Shown: positions 49,095 to 58,430 of the stretch, piece by piece
Position numbering within the stretch: the first letter of the stretch is position 1
Layout of the letters: every line of letters starts with the position of its first letter
DNA from: Streptomyces sp. NBC_00273
GTDB taxonomy: Bacteria; Actinomycetota; Actinomycetes; Streptomycetales; Streptomycetaceae
DNA length: 64,000 nucleotides
NCBI RefSeq assembly: GCF_036178145.1
Contig: NZ_CP108067.1
Coordinates: 4,588,001 to 4,652,000, forward strand
Reading direction: 5' to 3'
Notes under the pieces: model-generated
Database searches by the model: none
The model's input: only the letters and a program-made list of their open reading frames with translations
What the model was told of the DNA's origin: nothing
Program-made: the position numbers and the translations under genes

Positions 49095-50803
49095 CCGCGC
49101 TCTCCTTCAGGGGTTTCTTCAACACGTGGTTCGGCTAGTGCAGCAGGCGCGCTCGGCGCCTGCTGGTGCAGCGTGGCGGCGAGGTCCGCCAGCTCCTCCG
49201 GGAGCTTGGCGGACTCGCTGCGGCCGAGGCCCGCCATCTCCACGACGGTCACGCCGTCCTTGCCCGCCACCGCACGCACCCAGATCCGGCGGCGCTGGAT
49301 GAACAGCGATCCGGCCAGGCCCGCGATGGCGGCGATCGCCCCCGCGAGGGCGAGGCCGCTTCCGGGCTGATGGGTGACGGAGAAGGTGGCCCAGCGCTCG
49401 ATGCCCTCGAACTTCACGGTGCCCGCGCCGTTCGGCAGGGTCATCGTGTCGCCGGGCGCCATCTTCTGCTTGAACTGCTGGCCCGACTCGTCCTTGAACA
49501 TCTCCATCTTGGAGGTGTCGAGCCGGTAGACGTTCTGCGGCAGACCCGAGTCCACGCCGAGGCTGCCGTGCCAGGCGTTGAGCATGAGCTGCGGGTTCAG
49601 GAGGGCGGGGAACTGCGAGAACATCGTGCCCATGCCCTCGCCGGCGAAGCTCGGCACGAAGACGGCGTTGAAGCCGAGCTGCTCCTGCTTGCCGTCCTTG
49701 TCCTTGTAACCGTCGGTGACCTTGACGGCTCCGGTGGAGGTCAGGTTGGCGTCCTGCGGGAGCACCGGGACGGCGCCCTTGAAGATCACCTTCCCGGTGG
49801 GGTCGGTCACCGAGAGGATCGGCGCGTAGCCGTGGCCGAGCAGGTAGACCTTGGACCCGTCGATCTCCAGGGGCTTGTTGACCTGGATCTCGCGCTTCTG
49901 CGGCGTTCCGTGGGCGCCCTCGCTGAGGGTGACGTACGCCTTGAAGTCGCGCGGAGTGCCCCGCTGCGGGCCGGTCATCTCGTAGGTGGCGTCGAAGCGG
50001 TCCAGCGTGAAGCTGAACGGCGGCAGGTCGTCCGGGTGGAAGAGCGTGCCGGGCTTGAAGTCGTCGTACTGGGTGAGCGTGTTCGAGAAGCCGCTGCCGC
50101 GCAGGACCAGCTTGCCGCCCTCGGACTTGAAGTACTGGCCCCAGGCGAAGGCCACGAGCATCACGATCAGCGCGACGTGGAAGATCAGGTTCCCGGCCTC
50201 GCGGAGGTAGCCCTTCTCAGCGGCGACGTGGCCGCTGCCCGCCTCGATGCGGAAGCGCTTCCCGCCGAGCAGCGTCCTCGCGTACGAGAGGACCTCGTCG
50301 GGGGTCTTGTCGGTACGCCAGGTGGTGTGGGCGGGCAGCCGGTCGAGCCGCTTGGGGGCGCCCGGCGGGCGGCCGCGGAGCTGGCCGACGAACTGCCAGG
50401 CGCGCGGGACGATGCAGCCGATCAGCGAGATGAACAGCAGCAGGTAGATCGCGGAGAACCACACCGAGCTGTAGACGTCGAAGAGCTGGAACGCCTCCGC
50501 GACGCCGACGTAGGACGGGTTGTCCCGCTTCCATTCGGCGACCTTCATCGCGTCGACGTTGGTCTGCGGGACGAGGGAGCCGGGGATGGCGCCCAGGGAC
50601 AGCAGGAAGAGCAGGATCAGCGCCACTCGCATGGAGGTGAGCTGCCGCCAGAACCAGCGGGCCCAGCCGATCACGCCGATGCCGACGGGACCGCTGTCCT
50701 CGACGGGTGCGGTGGAGAGCTGGGAGCCGGCCGCGGCCTCGGCGGGGTCCGCCGGTGCGGGCTCGGTCGACGTCTCGGTGGACGCCTTGTCTGTCGTACT
50801 CAT
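49091..50803 (-). CDS. resB: Cytochrome c biogenesis protein ResB
   Basis: A 570-residue protein with about four helices and a large outer domain. The acidic N-terminus (about 50 residues) is followed by IGVIGWARWFWRQLTSMRVA, then NPSYVGVAEAFQLFDVYSSV and the conserved VAAEKGYLREAGNLIFHVAL. It partners with CcsB in cytochrome c synthesis. ATG at 50803 with GAGGA about 10 nt upstream; the upstream 20 codons in the longer frame are not conserved. Confidence 0.92.
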   Translation of the reverse strand: MSTTDKASTETSTEPAPADPAEAAAGSQLSTAPVEDSGPVGIGVIGWARWFWRQLTSMRVALILLFLLSLGAIPGSLVPQTNVDAMKVAEWKRDNPSYVGVAEAFQLFDVYSSVWFSAIYLLLFISLIGCIVPRAWQFVGQLRGRPPGAPKRLDRLPAHTTWRTDKTPDEVLSYARTLLGGKRFRIEAGSGHVAAEKGYLREAGNLIFHVALIVMLVAFAWGQYFKSEGGKLVLRGSGFSNTLTQYDDFKPGTLFHPDDLPPFSFTLDRFDATYEMTGPQRGTPRDFKAYVTLSEGAHGTPQKREIQVNKPLEIDGSKVYLLGHGYAPILSVTDPTGKVIFKGAVPVLPQDANLTSTGAVKVTDGYKDKDGKQEQLGFNAVFVPSFAGEGMGTMFSQFPALLNPQLMLNAWHGSLGVDSGLPQNVYRLDTSKMEMFKDESGQQFKQKMAPGDTMTLPNGAGTVKFEGIERWATFSVTHQPGSGLALAGAIAAIAGLAGSLFIQRRRIWVRAVAGKDGVTVVEMAGLGRSESAKLPEELADLAATLHQQAPSAPAALAEPRVEETPEGERG

Positions 50804-50816
50804 GTCCGTCGGTTCC

Positions 50817-51590
50817 TCAGATCCCCACCGTGAAGCCTTGGGTCCAGCTCCGCATGTCGTCAACGATGCTGTCCCACAAACCTGTGACGAGCAGCAGGCC
50901 GGTGAGGATCAGCATGCCGCCGCCGATGCGCATCACCCATGCATAGTGCTGCTTCACCCAGCCGAATGCACCGAGCGCCTTGCGGAAGGCGACCGCGGCG
51001 AGGATGAAGGGCACGCCGAGGCCCAGGCAGTAGACGACCGTCAGCAGGGCGCCGCGGCCGGCGCTCGCCTGGTCGAGGGAGAGCGTGCTGACGGCGGCGA
51101 GGGTCGGGCCCATGCAGGGGGTCCAGCCGACGCCGAAGAGCACGCCGAGCAGCGGCGCGCCGAGCAGGCCCGCCGTCGGCTTCCGGTGGAAGCGGAACTC
51201 CCGCATCGTCAGACCGGGGATCGCTCCCATGAAGAAGAGGCCCATGAGGATCACCACGCCGCCCAGGACGCGGGAGATGATCTCGGTGTTCGCCTTGAGG
51301 GTCTGACCGAAGTAGCCGAAGAGCGCGCCGGTGGAGACGAAGACGGCGGTGAAGCCGGCGATGAACAGGAGCGCGCCCACCAGCATCCGCCCGCGGCGGG
51401 CCTCGGCGAGGTCGGCGCCGCTGACGCCGGTCACGTAGGAGAGGTAGCCGGGGACCAGCGGCAGGACGCAGGGCGAGAAGAAGGAGACGAGTCCCGCGAG
51501 GAGCGCGATCGGCAGCGCCAGCAGCAGCGTGCCGTTCAGGACCGTCTCGTTCACACCCGTGGCCTCGACGGCGAGGACGTAGTCGACCAC
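50817..51590 (-). CDS. ccdA: Thiol:disulfide transfer membrane protein CcdA
   Basis: A 257-residue, six-helix protein that moves reducing power across the membrane for apocytochrome reduction. The first redox motif is [20 protein letters not shown]; the second Cys is in [14 protein letters not shown]. The GTG at 51590 follows the resA stop by 4 bp. It passes electrons to ResA. Confidence 0.93.
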   Translation of the reverse strand: MVDYVLAVEATGVNETVLNGTLLLALPIALLAGLVSFFSPCVLPLVPGYLSYVTGVSGADLAEARRGRMLVGALLFIAGFTAVFVSTGALFGYFGQTLKANTEIISRVLGGVVILMGLFFMGAIPGLTMREFRFHRKPTAGLLGAPLLGVLFGVGWTPCMGPTLAAVSTLSLDQASAGRGALLTVVYCLGLGVPFILAAVAFRKALGAFGWVKQHYAWVMRIGGGMLILTGLLLVTGLWDSIVDDMRSWTQGFTVGI

Positions 51591-51594
51591 GAGG

Positions 51595-52221
51595 TCACTG
51601 CTCCGCGAGGACGGGGTCGATCATCGAGCGCAGCCTGTCCTCGCCCAGGGGGGCAAGGGTGCGTGCGGCGATCTTGCCCTCCCGGTCCAGGACGAGCGTG
51701 GAGGGGATGGCGTTCGGGTTGAGGCTGCCCTTGGGGAAGCGGAGCAGCAGCTTGCCGTCGGGGTCGTAGAGGCTCGGGTAGGTGATCCCGAAGGTCTCCT
51801 CGAAGGAGGCGGCGTTCTGCTTGCTGTTGTCGCGGACGTTGACGCCCACGAAGACGACGTCCTTGCCGGCGTCCGCGAGCTCCTTGGACACCTTCGCGAA
51901 GGCCGGGGCCTCGGCACGGCACGGCGGGCACCAGGAGCCCCACACGTTGAGGACGACGACCTTGCCCTTGAAGGCCGTCGTGTCGAGGCTCTTACCCTCG
52001 ACGCTCTCGCCGTCGAGCTTGGGGGCCTCGGTGCGCTCGCCCTTGGCGGAGGTGGAGATGCCGCTCGCGCCCGTGACGTAGTTGCCGCCGGTACCGGTCG
52101 GCTTGCCGCTGTCCGAACCGCTGCACGCCGTGAGCGTGAGGGCGCCGGCGACGGTCACCGCGGTCAGCAGGAGGGCGCGGCCGCTGGGTGAGCGGCGTCG
52201 GGGGGCGCGGCTAAGGCTCAT
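51595..52221 (-). CDS. resA: Thioredoxin-like lipoprotein ResA
   Basis: A 208-residue exported thioredoxin-fold protein. The signal peptide ends in a lipobox (LTLTAC, Cys about 33). The active site is [15 protein letters not shown], with [10 protein letters not shown] and the cis-Pro loop [11 protein letters not shown]. It keeps apocytochrome c cysteines reduced. It is the first gene of the resA-ccdA-resB-ccsB operon. Confidence 0.93.
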   Translation of the reverse strand: MSLSRAPRRRSPSGRALLLTAVTVAGALTLTACSGSDSGKPTGTGGNYVTGASGISTSAKGERTEAPKLDGESVEGKSLDTTAFKGKVVVLNVWGSWCPPCRAEAPAFAKVSKELADAGKDVVFVGVNVRDNSKQNAASFEETFGITYPSLYDPDGKLLLRFPKGSLNPNAIPSTLVLDREGKIAARTLAPLGEDRLRSMIDPVLAEQ

Positions 52222-52299
52222 GTGAAAAGTTTCGCATGAGCAATTCGCGGATTTTCCGCACCCCCCGACCGGGAGTCAATGCCCTGGTCAGGCGATGGT

Positions 52300-53544
52300 T
52301 CAGGCGGCGGTCATGTACGCGCTCCAGCCGCCGGCCGGCACCTGGCCCGGGCCGAGGCCCCGGAGCCTGGCGAGCACCTTGGGGTCCTGGACCTCCAGCC
52401 AGTCGGCGAACTGCCGGAAGGATACGAGCCGTACGTCCCTTTTGTCCGCCATGCCCTTGAGTGCCTCCTCGACGGCGTCCATGTAGATGCCGCCGTTCCA
52501 CTCCTCGAAGTGGTTGCCGATGAACAGGGGCGCGCGGTTGGTCTCGTAGGCCCGCCGGAAGCCGCCCAGGTAGGTGGCCGTGGCCTGGGTGCGCCAGCCC
52601 GGATAGTTGGCGGGCACGCCCCTCGTCGTGCTCTTCGACTGGTTGGCGAGGATGTTGTAGTCCATCGAGAGGACCTCGAAGGAGTGCCCGGGGAACGGCA
52701 GGGACTGCAGCGGCAGGTCCCAGACGCCGGACCTGCGCTCCGGCCAGACCTGGAGGCCGCCGGGAGAGCTGGAGTCGTAGCGCCAGCCCAGCCGCCGGGC
52801 CGTCGGCAGCAGGCCGTCCCGACCGAGGAGGCAGGGGGTGCGGGAGCCCTTCAGCTCCTTGCCGTAGTCGAAGGGCAGGGGTTCGAGGTCGGTGAATCCG
52901 GTGTTCGTGCGCCAGTTGGTGACGAACGACACGGCCTGGTCGATCTCGCTCTGCCAGTCGTCCGGAGTCCACCTGCCGACCGAGCCGGAGCCGGCGCAGA
53001 AGTGGCCGTTGAAGTGGGTGCCCACCTCGTGCCCGTCGAGCCAGGCCTGGCGGACGCAGGTGAGGGTGGAGCGGACGTTCTCGTCCTTGAGGTAACCGAT
53101 GTCCGAGGCCCCGACGGGGTTGTTCGGCGGCCGGTAGAGGTGCCGCTTCGACTCGGGCAGCAGATAGATGCCGGAGAGGAAGAAGGTCATGGCCGCGCCG
53201 TGGTCCTTGGCGAGCTTGAGGAAGCGCGGGAAGAGACCGTTGCCGATCTCCCCCGCACCGTCCCAACTGAAGACGACGAACTGCGGCGGGGTCTCGCCCG
53301 GCTGGAGCGGCACGGGCGCGTCCGGCTGGTTCGGCTGCGGTCCGGTGTCGGCGGTGGAGCCGTCACCGATGGGCCTGACCACCGGCTTCTCGCCGGGCTT
53401 CGGGTTCTTCGGGTTCCTGGCGGGTCCGGGAGCGCCGGGACCGGACGTGTCCGATGAGCCGCAGCCAGCGATTCCCATCGCGGCGGCCGCACCGAGTCCC
53501 AGTCCCAGCAACCCCCTCCGACTGACTCCCCTGATGTCGCGCAT
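52300..53544 (-). CDS. Tat-exported lipoprotein, polysaccharide-deacetylase-like fold
   Basis: A 414-residue protein. It starts with a twin-arginine signal (SRRGLLGLGLG) and a lipobox (MGIAGC, Cys about 28). The catalytic-type domain shows FVVFSWDGAGE and HEVGTHFNGHFCAG, resembling the NodB-type Asp and HxxxH metal motifs (variant T/S-F-D-D to S-W-D-G). It may act on cell-wall or capsule polymers, but the altered motif makes activity uncertain. ATG at 53544; the longer frame start is unlikely. Confidence 0.78.
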   Translation of the reverse strand: MRDIRGVSRRGLLGLGLGAAAAMGIAGCGSSDTSGPGAPGPARNPKNPKPGEKPVVRPIGDGSTADTGPQPNQPDAPVPLQPGETPPQFVVFSWDGAGEIGNGLFPRFLKLAKDHGAAMTFFLSGIYLLPESKRHLYRPPNNPVGASDIGYLKDENVRSTLTCVRQAWLDGHEVGTHFNGHFCAGSGSVGRWTPDDWQSEIDQAVSFVTNWRTNTGFTDLEPLPFDYGKELKGSRTPCLLGRDGLLPTARRLGWRYDSSSPGGLQVWPERRSGVWDLPLQSLPFPGHSFEVLSMDYNILANQSKSTTRGVPANYPGWRTQATATYLGGFRRAYETNRAPLFIGNHFEEWNGGIYMDAVEEALKGMADKRDVRLVSFRQFADWLEVQDPKVLARLRGLGPGQVPAGGWSAYMTAA

Positions 53545-53721
53545 GTCACCGTCCCCACTGTCGACCACCCATACCGACCTGAAGCCCATATAAACGGACA
53601 ATCAGATTGGATATGTGAGCTGACACGGTGATTCCCGCGCGACCTCTTTTTAGTTGGGCAGAAACGTAACGCCCCGTAACAGTCGGTCGATCAAGACCCG
53701 ATCAGGGAGCCGAACCCCCGA

Positions 53722-54420
53722 TCAGGCGCCGAACGCCTTGGACGCACCCTTCACCGGCTTGGCCCCGGCCAGCAGATGGGCCGGGACCAGGTCCCGGGCC
53801 GGCTCGCTGTAGCCCACCGACACCAGCTTGTCGCCCTGGAAGGTGAAGGACGTCATCGAGGCCAGCGTGCACTGCCGGCGCCGCGGGTCGTGCCACAGCC
53901 GGCGCTTCTCCGCGAAGCTGCGCACGATCCAGATCGGCAGCTGGTGGCTGACCGCCACCGCCTCACGGCCGCGGGCCGCGTCGCGCGCCGCCTCCAGCGC
54001 GCTCATCATCCGGACCACCTGCTCGACGTACGGCTCGCCCCAGGACGGCTTGAACGGGTTCGTCAGGTGCTTCCAGTTGCCGGGCTTGCGCAGCGCGCCG
54101 TCACCGACACCGAAGGTCTTGCCCTCGAAGACGTTCTCCGCCTCCAGCAGCCGCGCGTCGGTCGCCAGGTCCAAGCCGTGGACCTTGGCGATCGGCTCCG
54201 CGGTCTCCTGCGCGCGCTCCAGCGGGGAGGACACCACGTAGGCGATGTCCCGGCCCTTGAGGTGCTCGGCGACCCGGTCCGCCATCTGCCGGCCCAGCTC
54301 GGACAGGTGGTAGCCGTCACGGCGCCCGTAGAGCACGCCCTCGGGGTTGTGCACCTCCCCGTGGCGCACCAGGTGCACGACGGTGAGCTCGGGCGCGGCG
54401 GGCGTGGTGCTGCTGCTCAT
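53722..54420 (-). CDS. Histidine phosphatase family protein (phosphoglycerate mutase-like)
   Basis: A 232-residue enzyme with the phosphohistidine motif [13 protein letters not shown] near residue 16, [14 protein letters not shown] around residue 65 and a late [11 protein letters not shown]is. These match the branch-1 histidine phosphatases (GpmB-like). Substrate unknown. Its start overlaps the hemL stop, so it may be cotranscribed with hemL. Confidence 0.87.
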   Translation of the reverse strand: MSSSTTPAAPELTVVHLVRHGEVHNPEGVLYGRRDGYHLSELGRQMADRVAEHLKGRDIAYVVSSPLERAQETAEPIAKVHGLDLATDARLLEAENVFEGKTFGVGDGALRKPGNWKHLTNPFKPSWGEPYVEQVVRMMSALEAARDAARGREAVAVSHQLPIWIVRSFAEKRRLWHDPRRRQCTLASMTSFTFQGDKLVSVGYSEPARDLVPAHLLAGAKPVKGASKAFGA

Positions 54421-55739
54421 GCGGTGGCCTCCGCGGCGGCTCGGGCGGCGGCCGGCAGCGCCGCCGCGATGCGCTCGATCGCCTTCTCGTCGTGGGCGGT
54501 GGAGACGAACCAGGACTCGAACGCGGACGGCGGCAGGTAGACGCCCTGCGCCAGCATCGAGTGGAAGAACCCGTTGAAGCGGAAGCTCTCCTGCTTCTTG
54601 GCGTCGTCGTAGTTGCGCACCTCGTCCTCGGTGAAGAAGACGGAGAACATGTTGGACGCGGTCTGCAGCCGGTGCGCCACGCCCTCCTTGGCGAGCGCGC
54701 CGGTGACCAGGCCCTGGATCTCCTTCGAGACCGCGTCGACCTTCTCGTACGCGGCCGCATCCAGCAGGCGCAGCTGCGCGAGACCGGCGGCGGTGGCGAT
54801 CGGGTTACCGGAGAGCGTGCCGGCCTGGTAGACGGGACCGGCGGGGGCCAGGTGACCCATGACGTCGGCGCGGCCGCCGAAGGCCGCGGCCGGGAAGCCA
54901 CCGCCCATGACCTTGCCGAACGTCATCAGGTCGGGCTTGACCCCGTCGACGCCGTACCAGCCGGCGCGGGAGGTCCGGAAGCCGGTCATGACCTCGTCGG
55001 AGATGTAGAGCGCGCCGTTCTCCCGGCAGAGGTCCGCGAGCCCCTGGTTGAAGCCCTCGGCAGGGGTCACCACGCCCATGTTGCCGGGCGCGGCCTCGGT
55101 GATCACACAGGCGATCTCGCCCGGGTGCGCGGCGAAGGCCGCCCGTACCGCTTCGAGGTCGTTGTAGGGCAGCACGATCGTGTCGCCGGCCTGCGCACCC
55201 GTCACACCGGGGGTGTCCGGAAGCGCGAAAGTCGCCAAACCGGAACCGGCGGCGGCCAGCAGAGCGTCCACGTGACCGTGGTAGCAGCCGGCGAACTTCA
55301 CGACCTTGGCGCGACCGGTGAACCCGCGGGCCAGCCGGATCGCCGACATGGTCGCCTCGGTACCGGAGGAGACCAGGCGGACCTGCTCCACGGGTTCGAT
55401 GCGCGCGACGATCTCCTCGGCGAGCGCCACCTCGCCCTCACCGGGCGTACCGAAAGAGGTACCGCGGGCGACGGCCGCCTGGACGGCCTCGATCACCTCG
55501 GGGTGCGAATGACCGAGGATCATCGGCCCCCACGAGCACACGAGGTCGACGTACTCACGACCATCGGCATCGGTGAGGTACGGACCGGTCCCGGACACCA
55601 TGAACCGGGGCGTACCGCCCACGGCGCGGAAGGCGCGCACGGGAGAGTTCACGCCGCCGGGGGTCACGAGGGAGGCGCGCTCGAAGAGCGTCTGCGAAAC
55701 TGGGGCTTCATACGGGTACGGGTAGCTCACACCAGCCAT
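54417..55739 (-). CDS. hemL: Glutamate-1-semialdehyde 2,1-aminomutase
   Basis: A 440-residue PLP enzyme that makes 5-aminolevulinate from glutamate-1-semialdehyde (C5 pathway of tetrapyrrole synthesis). The active-site Lys is in [39 protein letters not shown] and [14 protein letters not shown] are other landmarks. It overlaps the histidine phosphatase gene by 4 bp and supplies heme to the nearby cytochrome maturation operon. Confidence 0.95.
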   Translation of the reverse strand: MAGVSYPYPYEAPVSQTLFERASLVTPGGVNSPVRAFRAVGGTPRFMVSGTGPYLTDADGREYVDLVCSWGPMILGHSHPEVIEAVQAAVARGTSFGTPGEGEVALAEEIVARIEPVEQVRLVSSGTEATMSAIRLARGFTGRAKVVKFAGCYHGHVDALLAAAGSGLATFALPDTPGVTGAQAGDTIVLPYNDLEAVRAAFAAHPGEIACVITEAAPGNMGVVTPAEGFNQGLADLCRENGALYISDEVMTGFRTSRAGWYGVDGVKPDLMTFGKVMGGGFPAAAFGGRADVMGHLAPAGPVYQAGTLSGNPIATAAGLAQLRLLDAAAYEKVDAVSKEIQGLVTGALAKEGVAHRLQTASNMFSVFFTEDEVRNYDDAKKQESFRFNGFFHSMLAQGVYLPPSAFESWFVSTAHDEKAIERIAAALPAAARAAAEATA

Positions 55740-55872
55740 GGTCTCAGAGGCCGCGACAGACTTGCGGGCGGGCGTTTCACCGCGTCGCCGCGGGGGAGGT
55801 CACTGCCATGATGATCAGGCTGCGTGGCGGGGGCCGCGGGGCCGGGGCGAGCAAGACCAGTCGGGTGGAGAT

Positions 55873-56472
55873 ATGCAACGCGGTGGTGGACCGGGCGAGG
55901 GTACGGACGGCCTCGATCCGCAGCGCGCCCGCGAGGCCCGCCGCCGGGGCAAGCACCGCCGCCACGGCATGGAGGCGGCCGACGCCGCCCCCGGACCGAC
56001 GACCCCGCCCGAAGACCTGCCCAAAGGCCGCGGCATGGGAGTGACGTACAAGTACTTCGGCGCCCCCGACGGCGCCACGGCGGCCCGGGTACCGGTCACG
56101 ATGCGGCCGGAGGAGCTCGGCGGCGACGAGCTCGGCATGGGCGGCCTCTTCACCAAGATCAAGCCGGAAACGGTGGCCGCGATGGTCCTGACCGGCATCG
56201 AAGGCATACCCCTCCACAAGGTGCCCCCGCTGGAGCTGGTCGTCCTCCACCCCGACTACGCGGTGGTCAAGCTCCCGATGACCGTGGTCGACCCGCTGCG
56301 CGGAATCGGCGAGGAATCGGTGGGCGCGGCGGCCTTCATCTGGTCCACGGTCCCGGACCGCGGCGGCCCGAGCGACGCCTTCAACGTCTACCAGCTGCTC
56401 CACGAGTGGCAGGATTTCAGCCACCGCCTCCACGAAGCCGGCCACCAGCCGTACTGCCTCGTCTGGCCCTGA
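55873..56472 (+). CDS. Conserved actinobacterial protein, unknown function
   Basis: A 199-residue protein. The first 50 or so residues are Arg/Gly/Ala-rich and likely disordered; the core from about residue 55 (KYFGAPDGATAARVPVTMRP) to the end is compact, with EGIPLHKVPPLELVVLHPDY and LLHEWQDFSHRLHEAGH. ATG 55873 was chosen because GGTGGAG lies just upstream, although an internal ATG (GMGVTYKY) is also possible. Divergent from hemL. Confidence 0.6.
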   Translation: MQRGGGPGEGTDGLDPQRAREARRRGKHRRHGMEAADAAPGPTTPPEDLPKGRGMGVTYKYFGAPDGATAARVPVTMRPEELGGDELGMGGLFTKIKPETVAAMVLTGIEGIPLHKVPPLELVVLHPDYAVVKLPMTVVDPLRGIGEESVGAAAFIWSTVPDRGGPSDAFNVYQLLHEWQDFSHRLHEAGHQPYCLVWP

Positions 56473-56503
56473 CCGCCGAAGGCATCCGGCTCGCGGGCAT
56501 CCC

Positions 56504-57742
56504 TCAGACACCCGCGCGCAGGGTTTCGGCGGGCAGGATGCGGGCGGCCGCCAGGGCCGGGTAGAGGCCTGCTGCCAAGCCCACCACCAGGCCGACCAGC
56601 GGGCCCGCGCCGGTGAGGGCGGGGTCGAGGACCACCAGCCAGTCCTTGGCCAGGCAGGTCACCGCGGTGATCTGGATGCCGAGCACCGTGCCCACCACGC
56701 CGCCGGCCAGCCCCACCAGGCCGCTCTCGATGCAGAACTGTCCGGCGACCGCCCGCCGCGACGCGCCGAGCGCCCGGCGCAGGCCGATCTCGGAACGCCG
56801 CTCCAGCACGGACACGTAGGCGGTGTTGCTGACACCGAGCGCGCCCACGCCGAGGGAGACCGCGGCCAGGCCCAGGAACAGGGCCCGCGTCTGCGACTCG
56901 ACCCCCCGGCGCAACGACCGGGGGTCCGGCGGCACCAGCGCGACGAGCCTGTCCGGGGCGCCCGGGGCCAGGGCGAACGGGGCCTCGTCACCGACCTGGT
57001 CGGCGGCGCCCAGATCCGTACGAATGATCATTTCCGCGGGGGCGAAGCCCAGTCCCGCCGGATCCTGCAGGGCGGCCCAGTACGGGATGACCACCGAACC
57101 GGTGAGGTTCGTATCACCGGTGGGAGCCCGGAAGACGCCGAGCACGCTGAAGGCGACCCCGTTGACGTGGATCACGGAGTTGCCGGCCCCGCCGTCCACG
57201 GTCAGCCGGGAAGCGGCGGCCGTGTCGATCAGGGCCACCCGTTCGCGCCGGGCGTCGTGCCCCGTGTCGAACCAACGGCCCTGCGTGAGCACGGCCGACA
57301 TGGCGAGCAACGCTTCGGGCTGCGCGGCCATGACCGTGCCCTCGGGCAGGTCGTTCTCCTTGCCACCGGACAGCCGCGAGAGCGCCGGCTGCTCGCCGGC
57401 CCTGCTGACCAGACCGGCGCTGCGGACGCCGTTGAGGTCGCGCACCCGCTGGGTGTCGGCGCCGTCGGGCCGCGGCCGAACCCCGGCAACGGCCTCCGAC
57501 GGGTACTTGACCGTCACCCGCGTCGCCTTGAGGGCGTCGAACTGGTCCGAGACGGCGCCGGCCGCGCTGGCCGTGATGCCGAGCGTGGCGAGGGCGGCGG
57601 CCAGCCCCACGGAGATGCCCACCATGGTGAGCAGCGTGCGGAACCGGCGGCCGAACAGCGCGAGGAACGCCTGGACGAGCAGGTCCGCCGCCGACGTACG
57701 GGGCTGCCCGGGCGGCCGGACCGTCGCGCGTCTACGCAACAC
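56504..57742 (-). CDS. MacB/FtsX-type ABC permease
   Basis: A 412-residue permease: one helix near residue 38 (FRTLLTMVGISVGLAAALAT), a large outer domain (about 60-270), then three helices near the C-terminus ending GLYPALAAARILPAETLR. Its GTG lies inside the end of the ATPase gene (11-bp overlap). It is paired with the ATPase and the membrane-fusion-like protein, giving a MacAB-like export system for peptides or lipoproteins. Confidence 0.87.
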   Translation of the reverse strand: MLRRRATVRPPGQPRTSAADLLVQAFLALFGRRFRTLLTMVGISVGLAAALATLGITASAAGAVSDQFDALKATRVTVKYPSEAVAGVRPRPDGADTQRVRDLNGVRSAGLVSRAGEQPALSRLSGGKENDLPEGTVMAAQPEALLAMSAVLTQGRWFDTGHDARRERVALIDTAAASRLTVDGGAGNSVIHVNGVAFSVLGVFRAPTGDTNLTGSVVIPYWAALQDPAGLGFAPAEMIIRTDLGAADQVGDEAPFALAPGAPDRLVALVPPDPRSLRRGVESQTRALFLGLAAVSLGVGALGVSNTAYVSVLERRSEIGLRRALGASRRAVAGQFCIESGLVGLAGGVVGTVLGIQITAVTCLAKDWLVVLDPALTGAGPLVGLVVGLAAGLYPALAAARILPAETLRAGV

Positions 57743-58430
57743 GGCCGTCCACCACCTTGAAGACGCGGTCGGCCCTGGCCGCGACATCGGGTTCGTGCGT
57801 GACCACGACCACGGCCCGGTCCTGCGCGACCAGTCCGGTCAGCAGGTCCATGACGCGGGCCGAGTTGGCGGTGTCCAGGTTGCCGGTCGGCTCGTCGCAC
57901 AGGACGACCGCGGGCCGGTGGACGATGGCCCGCGCGACCGCCACCCGCTGCCGTTCCCCGCCGGAGAGGGTGGTGGGCTTGACGTCGAGCCGGTGCCCGA
58001 GGCCCACGGACTCCAGCGCCCGCACGGCCTGCGGCCGCCGCTGGGCGCGCGGCACGCCCAAGTGCACCAGCGGCAGGGCCACGTTCTGCACGCAGGTCAG
58101 GTGCGGGACCAGGTGGAACGCCTGGAAGACGAAGCCGAGCACCTGGGCCCGCAGGGCGGTGCGGGCCCGTTCGGACAGGGCGGTGGTGTCGTTGCCCTGG
58201 AGCAGGTACCGGCCGCGGGTCGGGACGTCGAGCAGTCCGAGCACGCTCAGCAGCGTGGACTTCCCGGAGCCCGAGGGGCCGACGATGGCCGCGAGCCGGC
58301 CGGGCCGGATGTCGAGCGAGACGTCGGCCAGCGCGTGCACCGGCGGCGGTCCCGGATACGTCTTCGCGATGCCGGTCATCTCGATGACGGGGGGCGGAGC
58401 GTCCCCGGTCATCGGAGCGTCCTCAATCAT
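57732..58430 (-). CDS. MacB/LolD-type ABC ATPase
   Basis: A 232-residue ATPase: Walker A GPSGSGKSTLLSVLG, signature LSGGERQRVAVARAI, Walker B AVVLCDEPTGNLDTAN and H-loop VTHEPD. The order and sequence are typical of LolD/MacB-type ATPases. ATG at 58430 overlaps the fusion-protein stop (ATGATTGA). Confidence 0.9.
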   Translation of the reverse strand: MIEDAPMTGDAPPPVIEMTGIAKTYPGPPPVHALADVSLDIRPGRLAAIVGPSGSGKSTLLSVLGLLDVPTRGRYLLQGNDTTALSERARTALRAQVLGFVFQAFHLVPHLTCVQNVALPLVHLGVPRAQRRPQAVRALESVGLGHRLDVKPTTLSGGERQRVAVARAIVHRPAVVLCDEPTGNLDTANSARVMDLLTGLVAQDRAVVVVTHEPDVAARADRVFKVVDGRVA